Positions 15,979-25,699 of a DNA stretch of 64,000 nucleotides are shown here, one piece after another. The notes beneath the pieces were generated by a model that ran no database searches, was not told the DNA's origin, and saw only the letters and a list, made by a program, of their open reading frames with translations. Position 1 is the stretch's first letter. Every line of letters starts with the position of its first letter. The stretch is from Bacteroidota bacterium (GTDB lineage: Bacteria > Bacteroidota > Bacteroidia > JACPRZ01): assembly GCA_016193485.1 (NCBI GenBank), contig JACPRZ010000007.1, positions 92,106 to 156,105 of the forward strand, read 5' to 3'. Position numbers and translations under genes: made by a program.

Positions 15979-16914
15979 TTGGAACCCCGGAATAATAATT
16001 TCCTTATCAACCAGGAAATGGTCCACCCCGGTGCATTATCTTGCAGGGGCTGTGGCTGGTCGCTTCTCGTACGGCACCTTTCTGCAATCATGGGTGAAGA
16101 AACCGTTTACGTAGTCCCTGCCTCCTGCTTTTCAATCATTGCCGGTCCGTACCCGCTGAATATGCTGAAAGGTTCCATAGTACACACGCTCTTTGCCGCT
16201 GCGGCTGCAACGGCTACCGGTGTGCGTGCTGCTTTGGATATTAAAGGAAAGAAAAACGTAAATGTAGTGGTCCTTGCCGGTGACGGTGGAACTTTTGACA
16301 TCGGGATACAAGCCCTTTCAGGCGCTGCTACAAGAGGCGAGAATATTATATATGTATGCAATAATAATGGCGCTTATATGAACACAGGGATTCAGACAAG
16401 CACAGCCACCCCGTTTGGCGCGGCAACAACCACAAACCCGGATCCTGCATACAAACAGACCTATCCGAAAGATCTGATCGGCATTATTGCAGCGCACCGG
16501 GTTCCATATATCGCAACCTTGTCGCTCGCTTATCTGGATGATTTTGTTAATAAAATAAAAAAAGCAAAGGAGATAACTGGTTTCAGGTTCCTGATGGTTG
16601 ACGGACCCTGCCCTCCGGGTCACAAGACCCCCCCCGAAATGTCTATCACGCTTGCGCGGCTGGCGGTCGAATCAAATGTGTTTCCGCTTTTTGAAATTGA
16701 GAACGGTAAATATAATGTGACGGTAATTCCGGAAGAACGAAAGAAAATTAAGGAATGGGTCGAACTGCAGGGCAGGTTCAATCACCTGAAGACAAACGGG
16801 TATGACACGGTGATCAGCGATATGCAGAATTTTACGGATGAACAGTGGACGCAACTTACCAGGAAATGCAGTGAGAAAAGTAATGTTCCCTATGCGGAAA
16901 GAAAAAGGAAATGA
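15979..16914 (+). CDS. korB: 2-oxoacid:ferredoxin oxidoreductase, beta subunit
   Basis: Thiamine-diphosphate-binding subunit (311 residues). The Cys-rich start (ALSCRGCGW) and the TPP motif (VLAGDGGTFDIGIQAL ... VCNNNGAYMNTG) are visible. No ATG precedes the conserved region except Met at 16018 (MVHPGALS). A TTG at 15979 gives the longer N-terminus expected for the family, so I use it. Completes a gamma/alpha/beta complex that oxidatively decarboxylates a 2-oxoacid to its CoA ester. Confidence 0.84.
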   Translation: MEPRNNNFLINQEMVHPGALSCRGCGWSLLVRHLSAIMGEETVYVVPASCFSIIAGPYPLNMLKGSIVHTLFAAAAATATGVRAALDIKGKKNVNVVVLAGDGGTFDIGIQALSGAATRGENIIYVCNNNGAYMNTGIQTSTATPFGAATTTNPDPAYKQTYPKDLIGIIAAHRVPYIATLSLAYLDDFVNKIKKAKEITGFRFLMVDGPCPPGHKTPPEMSITLARLAVESNVFPLFEIENGKYNVTVIPEERKKIKEWVELQGRFNHLKTNGYDTVISDMQNFTDEQWTQLTRKCSEKSNVPYAERKRK

Positions 16915-17023
16915 GCATGGGAATCTCTAAAAACTCAGATACCTCCCGCAGATTAACGCTGAATTTTTAGAACTTAAATTGCCTGCAGTTTAACGACATT
17001 AAATTAATTCATGATTAAAATTT

Positions 17024-17797
17024 ATGAACAAAATCAAAACATCCTTCAGCCACGGCAATTCTGTTGCCCGCATTATTCTTGATGACGGCAAGGGTAATGT
17101 CATCGACAAAATAATGATCGGTGAATTATCAGCGGTACTGAACTCCTTTCAGGGTAACCGGGAATTAAAACTGATTACTTTTGAGGGGACCGGAAAACAT
17201 TTTTCTTTCGGGGCTAGCGTTGAGGAGCACCGGAAGGAACTTGTCAGTGAGATGCTTCCTTCATTTCACAGTATATTCTATACGATTTCACAGTTATCAG
17301 TGCCTACATTGGCTAAAATATCAGGCCAGTGCCTTGGCGGTGGACTTGAACTTGCCCTCATCTGTAATTTCCTTTTTGCCGATAAATCGGCACGGCTGGG
17401 GCAACCGGAAATCGTACTGGGAGTATTTCCCCCTCCCGCATCCATTCTTCTTCCTCTAAAAATAGGTAATGCGAGAGCGGAAGATATTCTTCTTACCGGT
17501 AAAGTGATAACAGCCGAAGATGCAATGGCGGCCGGGTTGCTCAATGAAATTTTTGATGATAAAGCAACGCTGGATTCCGGTACTGATGAATGGATTATTA
17601 AGAATATTTTACCAAAAAGCGCCTCATCGCTGAAATATGGCGTTAACGCCAGCCGGATATTCTTCAATCATATCCTTGGAAAATTTCTACCTGCACTTGA
17701 AGAAACGTATCTGAACAACCTGATGAACACGCATGATGCCAATGAAGGGATAACAGCATTTCTGGAAAAGAGAAAACCGGAGTGGAAGAACCGATAA
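17024..17797 (+). CDS. dch: Cyclohexa-1,5-diene-1-carbonyl-CoA hydratase
   Basis: Crotonase-family enzyme (257 residues). In the benzoyl-CoA pathway it hydrates the dienoyl-CoA formed by benzoyl-CoA reductase to 6-hydroxycyclohex-1-ene-1-carbonyl-CoA. Typical blocks are FGASVEEHRKEL, SGQCLGGGLELALICNFLFAD and GQPEIVLGVFPPPASILLP; GASVEEH and FPPPAS in particular point to Dch. It is the last gene of the + strand cluster, 109 bp behind korB, and converges on gapdh across a hairpin. Without the neighbours one would call it a generic enoyl-CoA hydratase. Confidence 0.85.
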   Translation: MNKIKTSFSHGNSVARIILDDGKGNVIDKIMIGELSAVLNSFQGNRELKLITFEGTGKHFSFGASVEEHRKELVSEMLPSFHSIFYTISQLSVPTLAKISGQCLGGGLELALICNFLFADKSARLGQPEIVLGVFPPPASILLPLKIGNARAEDILLTGKVITAEDAMAAGLLNEIFDDKATLDSGTDEWIIKNILPKSASSLKYGVNASRIFFNHILGKFLPALEETYLNNLMNTHDANEGITAFLEKRKPEWKNR

Positions 17798-17819
17798 AAC
17801 AAGTTTCAAGTCCCAAGAA

Positions 17820-17866
17820 CCAAGTCCCAAATTCCAAAGGGTATTTACTTGGGACTTTGGACTTGG
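17820..17866. terminator. Bidirectional hairpin between dch and gapdh
   Basis: Arms 17820-17837 (CCAAGTCCCAAATTCCAA) and 17849-17866 (TTGGGACTTTGGACTTGG) pair at 15 of 18 positions, followed by ATTTTAAT on the + strand. It is built from the AAGTCCCAAG repeat also seen near 25645 and 46637. Its place between convergent genes makes a terminator role likely. Confidence 0.55.
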
Positions 17867-17869
17867 ATT

Positions 17870-19354
17870 TTAATAATACCTCATTCGTATCACTTCGGCA
17901 AGATATTTTGAAAGCCGGATCACCTGTTTCGTATATCCGAATTCATTATCATACCAGCAGTAGAGCACTAGATTCTTTTTGCTGTCACCTACGATGGTGG
18001 CGGGGCTGTCGAAAACAACTGCACAGGGATTCCCGATAAGGTCGCTTGAAACAAGTTCGTTGGAATAAGAATACTGAATCTGTTCCACAAGGTCACCTTT
18101 TAATGCAGCATCTTTCATGATCTGGTTGACTTCCTCTTTGCTTGTAGTTCTGGATACATTCAGATGCATCATGGCAAGTGATACATCGGGTGTGGGAACC
18201 CGTACCGCATTGGCGGTAAATTTACCGGCAAGTGAAGGCAGGATTTTCGCAATGGCGCTGGCAGCGCCCGTTTCGGTGATCACCATATTCAGAGGCGCAC
18301 TGCGTCCCCTCCGGTATTTTTTATGGTAATTATCCAAAAGATTCTGGTCATTGGTATAGGAGTGAATGGTCTCCATGTGTCCCGACACAATACCCAATGT
18401 TTTATCAATTACATTTAAAACCGGTATAATGGCATTGGTTGTACATGAAGCGGCAGAGAATATTCTTTCGTTTTTTACCTCAAACTTTTCCTGGTTAACC
18501 CCGTAAACAATATTCGGAATATCACCTTTACCTGGCGCGGTCAGCAGTACTTTGCCGACACCTTTGGATGTGAGGTGGTCAGACAGCCCTTTCCTGTCGC
18601 GGACAATACCGGTGTTATCAATGACAAGCGCATCATGTATTCCATGGCTTTCATAATCAATACCGCCAGGAGCACCGGCTGCGATCATTTTTACTGTATG
18701 GCCGTTAATGATCAGCGATTTATTGGGCAGGTCTTCAATTACGGTTCCCGGGAAAGTGCCATGAATTGAGTCGCTGCGGAGGAGTTCAGCCCTTTTAATA
18801 ATGTCCGCATCACTATTGTTGCGTGTTACGATAGCACGGAGGCGTAGTTGTTCACCTTTTCCTGCTTCGGCTATTAATACCCTTGCAGCGAGCCGCCCGA
18901 TGCGTCCGAAACCAAAAAGAACAACGTCTTTTGGTTTAATTGTGGACCTCTCTTTTCCGGTAAAATTATTTAATTTACCTGTAATAAAGTTTTTTGCATT
19001 TTTTTTAAATTGTTCTCTTTCCGCCAACCATTCGGCTCCCAACCGGCCGATATCAATGCGGGACGGAACAAGGTCAAGTTTTTGCAGTTCACGGGCAAGC
19101 AACAAACTGTCGTGGACGGTTATGGGCTGGCCGACAATATTTTTTGCATAAAGATGCAGTTTTAATATCTGGCTGCTGCTACAGTCAACAAGTTGGTTCC
19201 GGAAAATGATAAGTTCAACAGATTTCTCAAACCATAAATTGCCAATGATACTGATAAGTTCAATGGCGGCTTTTTCCTGCAAGATCCAATCGATGAGTTG
19301 CGATTCGTAACCGTTTCTTGATAAGGTTTCGGGTTTTGCGACTGATATATCCAT
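17870..19354 (-). CDS. gap: Glyceraldehyde-3-phosphate dehydrogenase, N-terminally extended
   Basis: Glycolytic/gluconeogenic GAPDH of 494 residues. The first about 130 residues form an extra helical domain seen in a class of long Bacteroidota GAPDHs. The Rossmann motif is VLFGFGRIGRLAARVLI, and the catalytic cysteine lies in SAASCTTNAIIPVLNV. The C-terminal half has the expected WYDNEFGYTKQVIRL. It starts at the ATG at 19354 (complement) and is followed by the convergent dch. Confidence 0.9.
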   Translation of the reverse strand: MDISVAKPETLSRNGYESQLIDWILQEKAAIELISIIGNLWFEKSVELIIFRNQLVDCSSSQILKLHLYAKNIVGQPITVHDSLLLARELQKLDLVPSRIDIGRLGAEWLAEREQFKKNAKNFITGKLNNFTGKERSTIKPKDVVLFGFGRIGRLAARVLIAEAGKGEQLRLRAIVTRNNSDADIIKRAELLRSDSIHGTFPGTVIEDLPNKSLIINGHTVKMIAAGAPGGIDYESHGIHDALVIDNTGIVRDRKGLSDHLTSKGVGKVLLTAPGKGDIPNIVYGVNQEKFEVKNERIFSAASCTTNAIIPVLNVIDKTLGIVSGHMETIHSYTNDQNLLDNYHKKYRRGRSAPLNMVITETGAASAIAKILPSLAGKFTANAVRVPTPDVSLAMMHLNVSRTTSKEEVNQIMKDAALKGDLVEQIQYSYSNELVSSDLIGNPCAVVFDSPATIVGDSKKNLVLYCWYDNEFGYTKQVIRLSKYLAEVIRMRYY

Positions 19355-19477
19355 AAGATTAAATTATTTGGATTGCAAAAATATAAAAATGTTAAATGAG
19401 ACGGTGAAGTTAAAACAGATCATTGGGAGGGTAAATGATTGCAGTCAGTAAATCCAACCGTTGAAGTAAGATTTAAA

Positions 19478-22400
19478 TCACTTTTCATTTACCCGCAAAA
19501 AGCGGCCATTCCAGACCGGGCACCGGTCATCTGTAAATACAGTCAGGAAATAAATACCTTCGGGAAATTCAGTAAGCGAAATCTCTGCAATAACCGGGTT
19601 TGAACCATTTGAAAGGTCGCTACGGGTATTGAGCAGAATACGGCCCGAAATATCTTTTATTTCAATAATAGTGGTTTGTCCAATCCCGGATCGGTTTACT
19701 AAGGAGATTGAATTTGTGGCCGGGTTCGGGAAAATCATAAATGCGGTTTCTCCGGTCTTATTATTGGTTTTCAGAACGACAATATTGGAAGCAAACGAAA
19801 AATTACCGTCAAAGTCGGTTTGTTTAAGGCGGTAATAATTTAGCCCTTCCACCGGTGCATCGTCAGTAAATTGATAATTGTGCGGTTGATTGCTGATGCC
19901 TGATCCGTCAATATTGCCAAGTTCAGTAAATTCCCATCCGTTTACAGAGCGTTCAATAGTAAAGAAATCGTTATTTGTTTCGCTGCCGGTTTCCCAATAG
20001 AGAATATTTACGTGATTTTTGTGTTCCCCGGTGAAGGCAAGCAACCCGACAGGAAGCGGGTTAACAGCAGGTGATTTTGAACCGAACGAAAAAGGGCTGA
20101 AAGCGGTTACAACATCGGAGGTAACGGTACCTGCCGAAGTTCCAGCGCAGGAACCTGAATAGGAACCCCCGACCGTATTTTTGTTTTCCCATCCTGTACC
20201 ATTCCATCTTGCCACAACAAGATCACCGGTATTGGGAGGGCTGACACAACTGTTGATTCCGCTGCTGGCGGCATTTTCCCAGTAAAGCGTTACTGTTGCA
20301 TTTCCTGTTCCGGCCGTGCGGTCCAATTGCCAGTATTCCATCTTGCTTACATTATTGAGTACAGGTGCCGGAGCGCCAGCCATAGTTGTAGTATTGGAGT
20401 AAACAGAATAAAAGTATTGCGCCTGGAAAGTCGCAGCGGCCGTCACACCGGAAACTCCGATCCGTGCCCACCGGTTAAAGGCATCACCAACAGGGAAAAT
20501 AAAACTGCTTGCAATAATGCAAACCTTCTGCATCGGTCCGTCAACAAAACTTACAACGCTTCCGCCAACAGGTGATACTAAAGAAGCGGAAGCCATAATT
20601 AGTAATGGTGGATTGGCGGTATAAATGATTCCATTGGTTAATGTCAATGTTCCGGTAACATTCAGATTGCTTGTGGTGCCACCCGTAAGGGTCATTCCTC
20701 CTCCTGAATTATTCATAATAACATTAGTAAATGAAATGGTGCCGCTGCTATTGGTGAAGGTTTGCGGGATGATTCCGTTAAATTCAATGTTCGGGCAATT
20801 GGTGAGAGTAGTGTTTGCGGCAGTGCTGAAATTTCCTGAAATTTTTACTGTTTGATTACTTGCATTGAAAACGCTTGTCGAATTTGTGGTTGTAAAATTT
20901 CCCCCGATGTCCAAGGATACAACAGGATTAATAATCACGCTGCCGCCTGTTTTTGTGATAGTGAGATTTCCTATTTTATTTGTTCCGGTTAATGATCCTG
21001 TGATATTTTGAACAACAGATGCATTATTGAACAACAGAGTAGCGGTAGATGCCATCGTCAGGGTGCCGTTATTGACAAAATTGCCGCAAACAGTCAACGT
21101 GCAGTTAGCATTAATAGTTAAGGTTGCACCTGCACTGATTGTTAAATTCTGAACACTGGCATTAGCGCTGATCACCGGCTGAGCCCCGCCACTGTTAATC
21201 AATGCATTCAGATTACAGGTTGGATCAGTGCAGCCGCCCCAGTTACCCGGTAAACTCCAGTCATTGCTGGTATTACTTGACCATGTTAAAGAAGCGCCAG
21301 GAGTTGAGTAAGCGATGGGAGATGTAGCGCTGAATTTAAGAGTATATCCCGAAACATAGTTGTTCATGTAGTTGCTGATAGCAAGCACATAAATTTCGCC
21401 ATTAGTAACTGCTATCTGGTTTTCATAAGCCCAATCAAAATCGGGAGAATATGCGGCAGGAGCAGTTTCATCAGTAGCGCTGTAAAGCCCCGTTACTCCA
21501 TCCGCATCATAATCGCACCGGGTGGCGGCAGTTGTGCCGGCAGCAATTTCTGCACAGCAAAATACCCCATCGCCAGTGCCATCGCAAGTTGATTCCCATT
21601 TCCAGATGGCAAAGTCATAATCGGTTTCATCACCAGGATTAACATAACCAGGATTGGATTGACCAGTCAGTGGATTGGGATTGCCATAATCATTAGGCAC
21701 AATATCAAATTCAAGGTTACCGTTTGCGTTGATATTGATAGTGTACCAAGTTGAACTTTTTTCACCCGAAGCAAGACATATACTGGCGCCAGTAAAATCA
21801 CATATATTTCCGAAAGCGAAATTTCCGGGATTGGAAACAGAAGTGGTTGCTCCGCATACAGGATTGGTATAAGTAGTTACCGGTCCGCAGTCCTGCCCTA
21901 CAATGGGAGGCAATACAGGCGCGGCTTGATTGTTTCCGTCAATAACGAGAATTGAAAATGTGCCTACTAAATTATCTTCTCCATCTACTCTGATGTATGC
22001 GTAAGTGCCAGCGCCAATATTCTGATAATATAAATAAGAATGGTCGTAAGCGGTTCCGCAGGAAGCAGCATCCTGGTTGCAATCAACGTAAGTAAGCGAA
22101 CCGCAGGCATTGCCTCTATACAAATCAATTTGCGTCTTTAATAATGACCCTACAGTAGTTTTGATAGCAAGGTCCCTGGATCCCGGGATGGTAACCACAT
22201 ACCAAATTGTGTTCATTGTTCCGGTTGTCCAGCAAGCGGGAGCAGCCGGCTCACCAAAAGCATTTGTGCAGGTATTGTCGCCTGGGGCGCTCACGCCAAG
22301 GGTGAGTGGTATGGCACCGCTGCAAGGGTCGTTAGCCGTATTGCCACCCGGTGCGCTTATAGAAATATCATAGTTAACACTGGAAGGACCTGCCCAGTTG

Positions 22401-25400
22401 TCAACTATCAGATAATAATATCCTGCAGATGGGATATTTATATCATTAGTAAGAGTTCCGCCCGTTGCACCGGTTGTGGAATTAAAAACACAAGTACTTC
22501 CCCCAACATCGGGACAGCCGTTGTAAATTTGAAATCCTATTGAAGCATCAGAAGCATTGGTGAGCGAAACATTTACACATCCCGCTGCGCCAATTAATAC
22601 TTTGTACACTTTATCAGAACCGGATTCGTAACTGGAGCCGCAAGAAGATGGACTGGCATTGTTATAATCATTGTTCATGCATTCGGTAGATTCTCCCGTT
22701 TTTGTATAAGGTAAGGTAACATTAACCGGATTTGAACAGGTGAATCCGGTCATAGTCACGAGGACGCTGGACGAATTGCCGGAGAATCCGCTGATTGTGC
22801 AGGTAATAACACAACGGTAGTTTGTGGGGGTCGCAGGAGAAACAGTATAAGGGATAGAAGTAGCGCTCGGAATGTCGGTCCAGGTAGAAATAGGATTTGG
22901 TGATGATTGCCATTGGTAAGTGAGTCCACAAGCAATGGTTTGACCAGATAATGAAAGATCGTAGGCATTGCCCCCGCAGGTAGTTGATGGGGAAGCGTTA
23001 GCGGTACCGCCTGTTGGTGTACCGGAACAGTTATTGGGAGTGTAGTTAAATTTCATATTCGGTCGGCTACTGCTTGTAGATGAAGCTGCCATAGTACAAC
23101 CGGCAGAGCCATCCGCATAATTATAGCATACTGTACTTCCCGATGGCGTGGTTGTATAATAAACAGGGTCGGAAGATGTGAAACTTGTGTTATCAAAGCA
23201 GGTTTCAACAACAAGGTTGCTTGTTCCGTTCCAAACGAAACTGGTAGAGAAGAGATGCTGATTCCATCCAACTGCAGTTGTCCAGTTAGCGCTGTAGACA
23301 GTAGTAAAAGCAGGTGTAAGCCATGTGGCGGATGAAAAGGTAGATGAAGCGGTATTCCCGATTTTAATTGTAAAGTTCTTGTATTGCTGGGTACTTCCTT
23401 TTGAGGATACATTAAAAAACAATGAGGTCAAAGTGCTGCCACCGCAAAGTCCAGCTGCGGCTAGTTCGGAGGCAGAGATAATAAATTGCGATCTGGAATC
23501 TTCCCATCCGCCATAGTAAGGATAGTTGACTGTGAATGTTCCGGTGCCAAGTATTATACAAGTATTGATAGTTACTAACGCACTCGCTGAATTTGCCGAT
23601 AATCCGCTTGCGGTACAGGTAACAACGCAACGGTAGTTGGTGCTTGCGGTAGGAGTTGCTATATAGGAAGTAGAAGTAGCCCCTCCAATATTTGTCCACA
23701 CGGTAATCGGGTTGGGTGATGATTGCCATTGAAAAGTAATGCCGCAGGCAACAGTTTGTCCTGATAAAGAAAGAGTGGAACTTTCACCCAGGCAAATACC
23801 GGCAGGTGAAGCCGAAACAGTTCCTCCCGTTGGAGTTCCCGAACAGGGAGGCCCAACGGTATAATTAAACTTCATATTCGGTCTTGAGTCGCTTGTTGAT
23901 TCAGCAGCCAGAGTGCAACCCGTAGAAGCATCCATTTCGGCATAACATACGGTGTTGCCGGAGGCAGTGGTAGTGTAATAAACATAATCGTAAGAAGTGT
24001 AGCTTGTGTTGTTAAAACAGGTTTCAACAACAATATTACTTGTTCCGTTCCAAACATATCCCGTGGAGAAGGTATGTAAATTCCATCCTGTTGCGGTTGT
24101 CCAGTTTCCATTATAAACAGTAGTAAAGGCAGGAGTAAGCCATGTAGCAGAAGCAAAAGTGGAAGAGGCGGTATTCCCTATTTTAATGGTAAATCCGGTA
24201 TATTGCTGTGTGCTTCCTTTTGATGATACATTAAAAGAGAGGGATGTTAAAGTGCTGTTGGGACAAATTCCTGCAGCCGATAATTCTGCGGCAGTAATAA
24301 TAAATTGCGAGCGCGCATCATGATAATATCCTTGATAAGGGTAAGACGATGTGGTGGATGTTCCGGTGCCAATAATAATACATGGGTTTATAGTAACTGA
24401 AGCGCTGGAAGAATTTCCAGAAAGTCCGCTGGCGGTACAGGTCGTTACTCTCCGGTACCAGGTAGTAGCAGAGGGTGAGGCATTATAAGAAGCAGAGGTA
24501 GCGCCTGAAATATCCGTCCATGCGCCCGTGGACGTAGGACCGGACTGCCACTGGAAAGTAAGCCCGCAACCTGTAGCCCCACCGGTTACGGTAAGCGCAG
24601 AACTTTCGCTTGAGCACATTGTAGCAGGAGAAGCAGCAGCGGTACCGCCTGCAGGGGTACCTGAACAAACTACGGGCGTCCAGGTAAAAAGACCATTTGG
24701 ACATCTGGCGTTTGAACTGCCCGACACCATTTTATCACTATTGGCAGTACCTGCAGAAGAACCTGTCCAACTCGTGTTCGCAATTTTTGTTCTATTATTA
24801 AAGTCAGCGCTTGATGCGCCCCTCAATCCTACTTCATAGTTTTCGTTTGCTACCTGGGCAGCATTTGAATAATAAAACTGAATTGTATTGGATGTTTCGG
24901 TGAGAACAATCTGAAAAGTATAATCTTCAGCAGTTCCCCCATATTCTTCATAATTTTTCCATTCAACAGTAAATGTGCGGTTAGGAGCAGAACCTGCTGT
25001 TTTTGACCTGAGCGAACCGCCAGCTAAACCCTGCAAATCGGCTGCAAGGGCGGCAATAACGTTATTGTCGCTTCCCGAACTCAATGGTGTATAGGTATTG
25101 CTTAGGGATGTTCCCAATACAATGTATCCATCGTTGGAAATACTTACGGCTGTATAATTATTATTACAGGCAAACTGAAAGGTAAATCCGATAGGGATAT
25201 TTGTATACACCCCATAATCGGTAGTTCCGGTAGTATGCTCGGTATAGGTTGGCGTCAATAATGTTGGGCTGCCTGCTCCTTGTGTAAATGTGTAAGTGCT
25301 GCTAACCTGACTGAATGATGGAAGAACGATATAAATAAATAACAGAAAGGGCAAAAGTGTTCGTGATGAAGGAAAATTAATTCTACAAATATCCGATTGA

Positions 25401-25438
25401 TAAATATTTTTAAAATTCTTCAGTAAAAATATATTCAT
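19478..25438 (-). CDS. Very large secreted T9SS cargo protein with repeated modules
   Basis: About 1,986 residues with an N-terminal hydrophobic signal (LLPFLLFIYIVLPSFSQ) and a C-terminal type A sorting domain (IFPNPATNSISLVN ... GIYFLTVFTDD). Two modules of about 270 residues (residues about 257-800) consist of an Ig-like part with SPNPITVWT-type motifs and a beta-sandwich part, and a third Ig-like copy follows. Then come pre-peptidase-like domains, a filament-like stretch rich in Asn/Thr, and the sorting domain. The function is probably adhesion or surface structure. An alternative GTG start lies at 25462; I prefer ATG 25438. Composition is Thr/Ser/Asn/Gly-rich, as for many T9SS surface proteins. 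Confidence 0.85.
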   Translation of the reverse strand: MNIFLLKNFKNIYQSDICRINFPSSRTLLPFLLFIYIVLPSFSQVSSTYTFTQGAGSPTLLTPTYTEHTTGTTDYGVYTNIPIGFTFQFACNNNYTAVSISNDGYIVLGTSLSNTYTPLSSGSDNNVIAALAADLQGLAGGSLRSKTAGSAPNRTFTVEWKNYEEYGGTAEDYTFQIVLTETSNTIQFYYSNAAQVANENYEVGLRGASSADFNNRTKIANTSWTGSSAGTANSDKMVSGSSNARCPNGLFTWTPVVCSGTPAGGTAAASPATMCSSESSALTVTGGATGCGLTFQWQSGPTSTGAWTDISGATSASYNASPSATTWYRRVTTCTASGLSGNSSSASVTINPCIIIGTGTSTTSSYPYQGYYHDARSQFIITAAELSAAGICPNSTLTSLSFNVSSKGSTQQYTGFTIKIGNTASSTFASATWLTPAFTTVYNGNWTTATGWNLHTFSTGYVWNGTSNIVVETCFNNTSYTSYDYVYYTTTASGNTVCYAEMDASTGCTLAAESTSDSRPNMKFNYTVGPPCSGTPTGGTVSASPAGICLGESSTLSLSGQTVACGITFQWQSSPNPITVWTNIGGATSTSYIATPTASTNYRCVVTCTASGLSANSASALVTINTCIILGTGTFTVNYPYYGGWEDSRSQFIISASELAAAGLCGGSTLTSLFFNVSSKGSTQQYKNFTIKIGNTASSTFSSATWLTPAFTTVYSANWTTAVGWNQHLFSTSFVWNGTSNLVVETCFDNTSFTSSDPVYYTTTPSGSTVCYNYADGSAGCTMAASSTSSSRPNMKFNYTPNNCSGTPTGGTANASPSTTCGGNAYDLSLSGQTIACGLTYQWQSSPNPISTWTDIPSATSIPYTVSPATPTNYRCVITCTISGFSGNSSSVLVTMTGFTCSNPVNVTLPYTKTGESTECMNNDYNNASPSSCGSSYESGSDKVYKVLIGAAGCVNVSLTNASDASIGFQIYNGCPDVGGSTCVFNSTTGATGGTLTNDINIPSAGYYYLIVDNWAGPSSVNYDISISAPGGNTANDPCSGAIPLTLGVSAPGDNTCTNAFGEPAAPACWTTGTMNTIWYVVTIPGSRDLAIKTTVGSLLKTQIDLYRGNACGSLTYVDCNQDAASCGTAYDHSYLYYQNIGAGTYAYIRVDGEDNLVGTFSILVIDGNNQAAPVLPPIVGQDCGPVTTYTNPVCGATTSVSNPGNFAFGNICDFTGASICLASGEKSSTWYTININANGNLEFDIVPNDYGNPNPLTGQSNPGYVNPGDETDYDFAIWKWESTCDGTGDGVFCCAEIAAGTTAATRCDYDADGVTGLYSATDETAPAAYSPDFDWAYENQIAVTNGEIYVLAISNYMNNYVSGYTLKFSATSPIAYSTPGASLTWSSNTSNDWSLPGNWGGCTDPTCNLNALINSGGAQPVISANASVQNLTISAGATLTINANCTLTVCGNFVNNGTLTMASTATLLFNNASVVQNITGSLTGTNKIGNLTITKTGGSVIINPVVSLDIGGNFTTTNSTSVFNASNQTVKISGNFSTAANTTLTNCPNIEFNGIIPQTFTNSSGTISFTNVIMNNSGGGMTLTGGTTSNLNVTGTLTLTNGIIYTANPPLLIMASASLVSPVGGSVVSFVDGPMQKVCIIASSFIFPVGDAFNRWARIGVSGVTAAATFQAQYFYSVYSNTTTMAGAPAPVLNNVSKMEYWQLDRTAGTGNATVTLYWENAASSGINSCVSPPNTGDLVVARWNGTGWENKNTVGGSYSGSCAGTSAGTVTSDVVTAFSPFSFGSKSPAVNPLPVGLLAFTGEHKNHVNILYWETGSETNNDFFTIERSVNGWEFTELGNIDGSGISNQPHNYQFTDDAPVEGLNYYRLKQTDFDGNFSFASNIVVLKTNNKTGETAFMIFPNPATNSISLVNRSGIGQTTIIEIKDISGRILLNTRSDLSNGSNPVIAEISLTEFPEGIYFLTVFTDDRCPVWNGRFLRVNEK
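23045..24660. repeat. Tandem duplication of about 0.8 kb inside the T9SS gene
   Basis: The segments at about 23045-23835 and 23855-24660 are visibly similar at DNA level, for example around 23285-23360 and 24119-24190 (AGTAAGCCATGT versus TGTAAGCCATGT, and GCGGTATTCCC in both). They encode the two full Ig-plus-sandwich modules. The Ig-like half occurs a third time down to about 22735. Confidence 0.75.
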
Positions 25439-25699
25439 ACCCGAAATTCCATTGTACGACACGAGAAATTAGGTTAGGGGAATATTCATTTGTGGGTTAT
25501 ACGCAAAAAGACGATAAAAAGTTACAAAAAGATGCATCCGGGAAAAGCCCGCACCTAATTGAAAAACACAATGTAAGTAAATAATCCATATTCAATTACG
25601 GTATTTGTCATTATCTTCATAAGTTGACCCTAACTGATAAGTCCCAAGTTCCAAGCCCCAAATTCCAATTAGGTTTTGCGAAATATGGGTCAGTAAATT

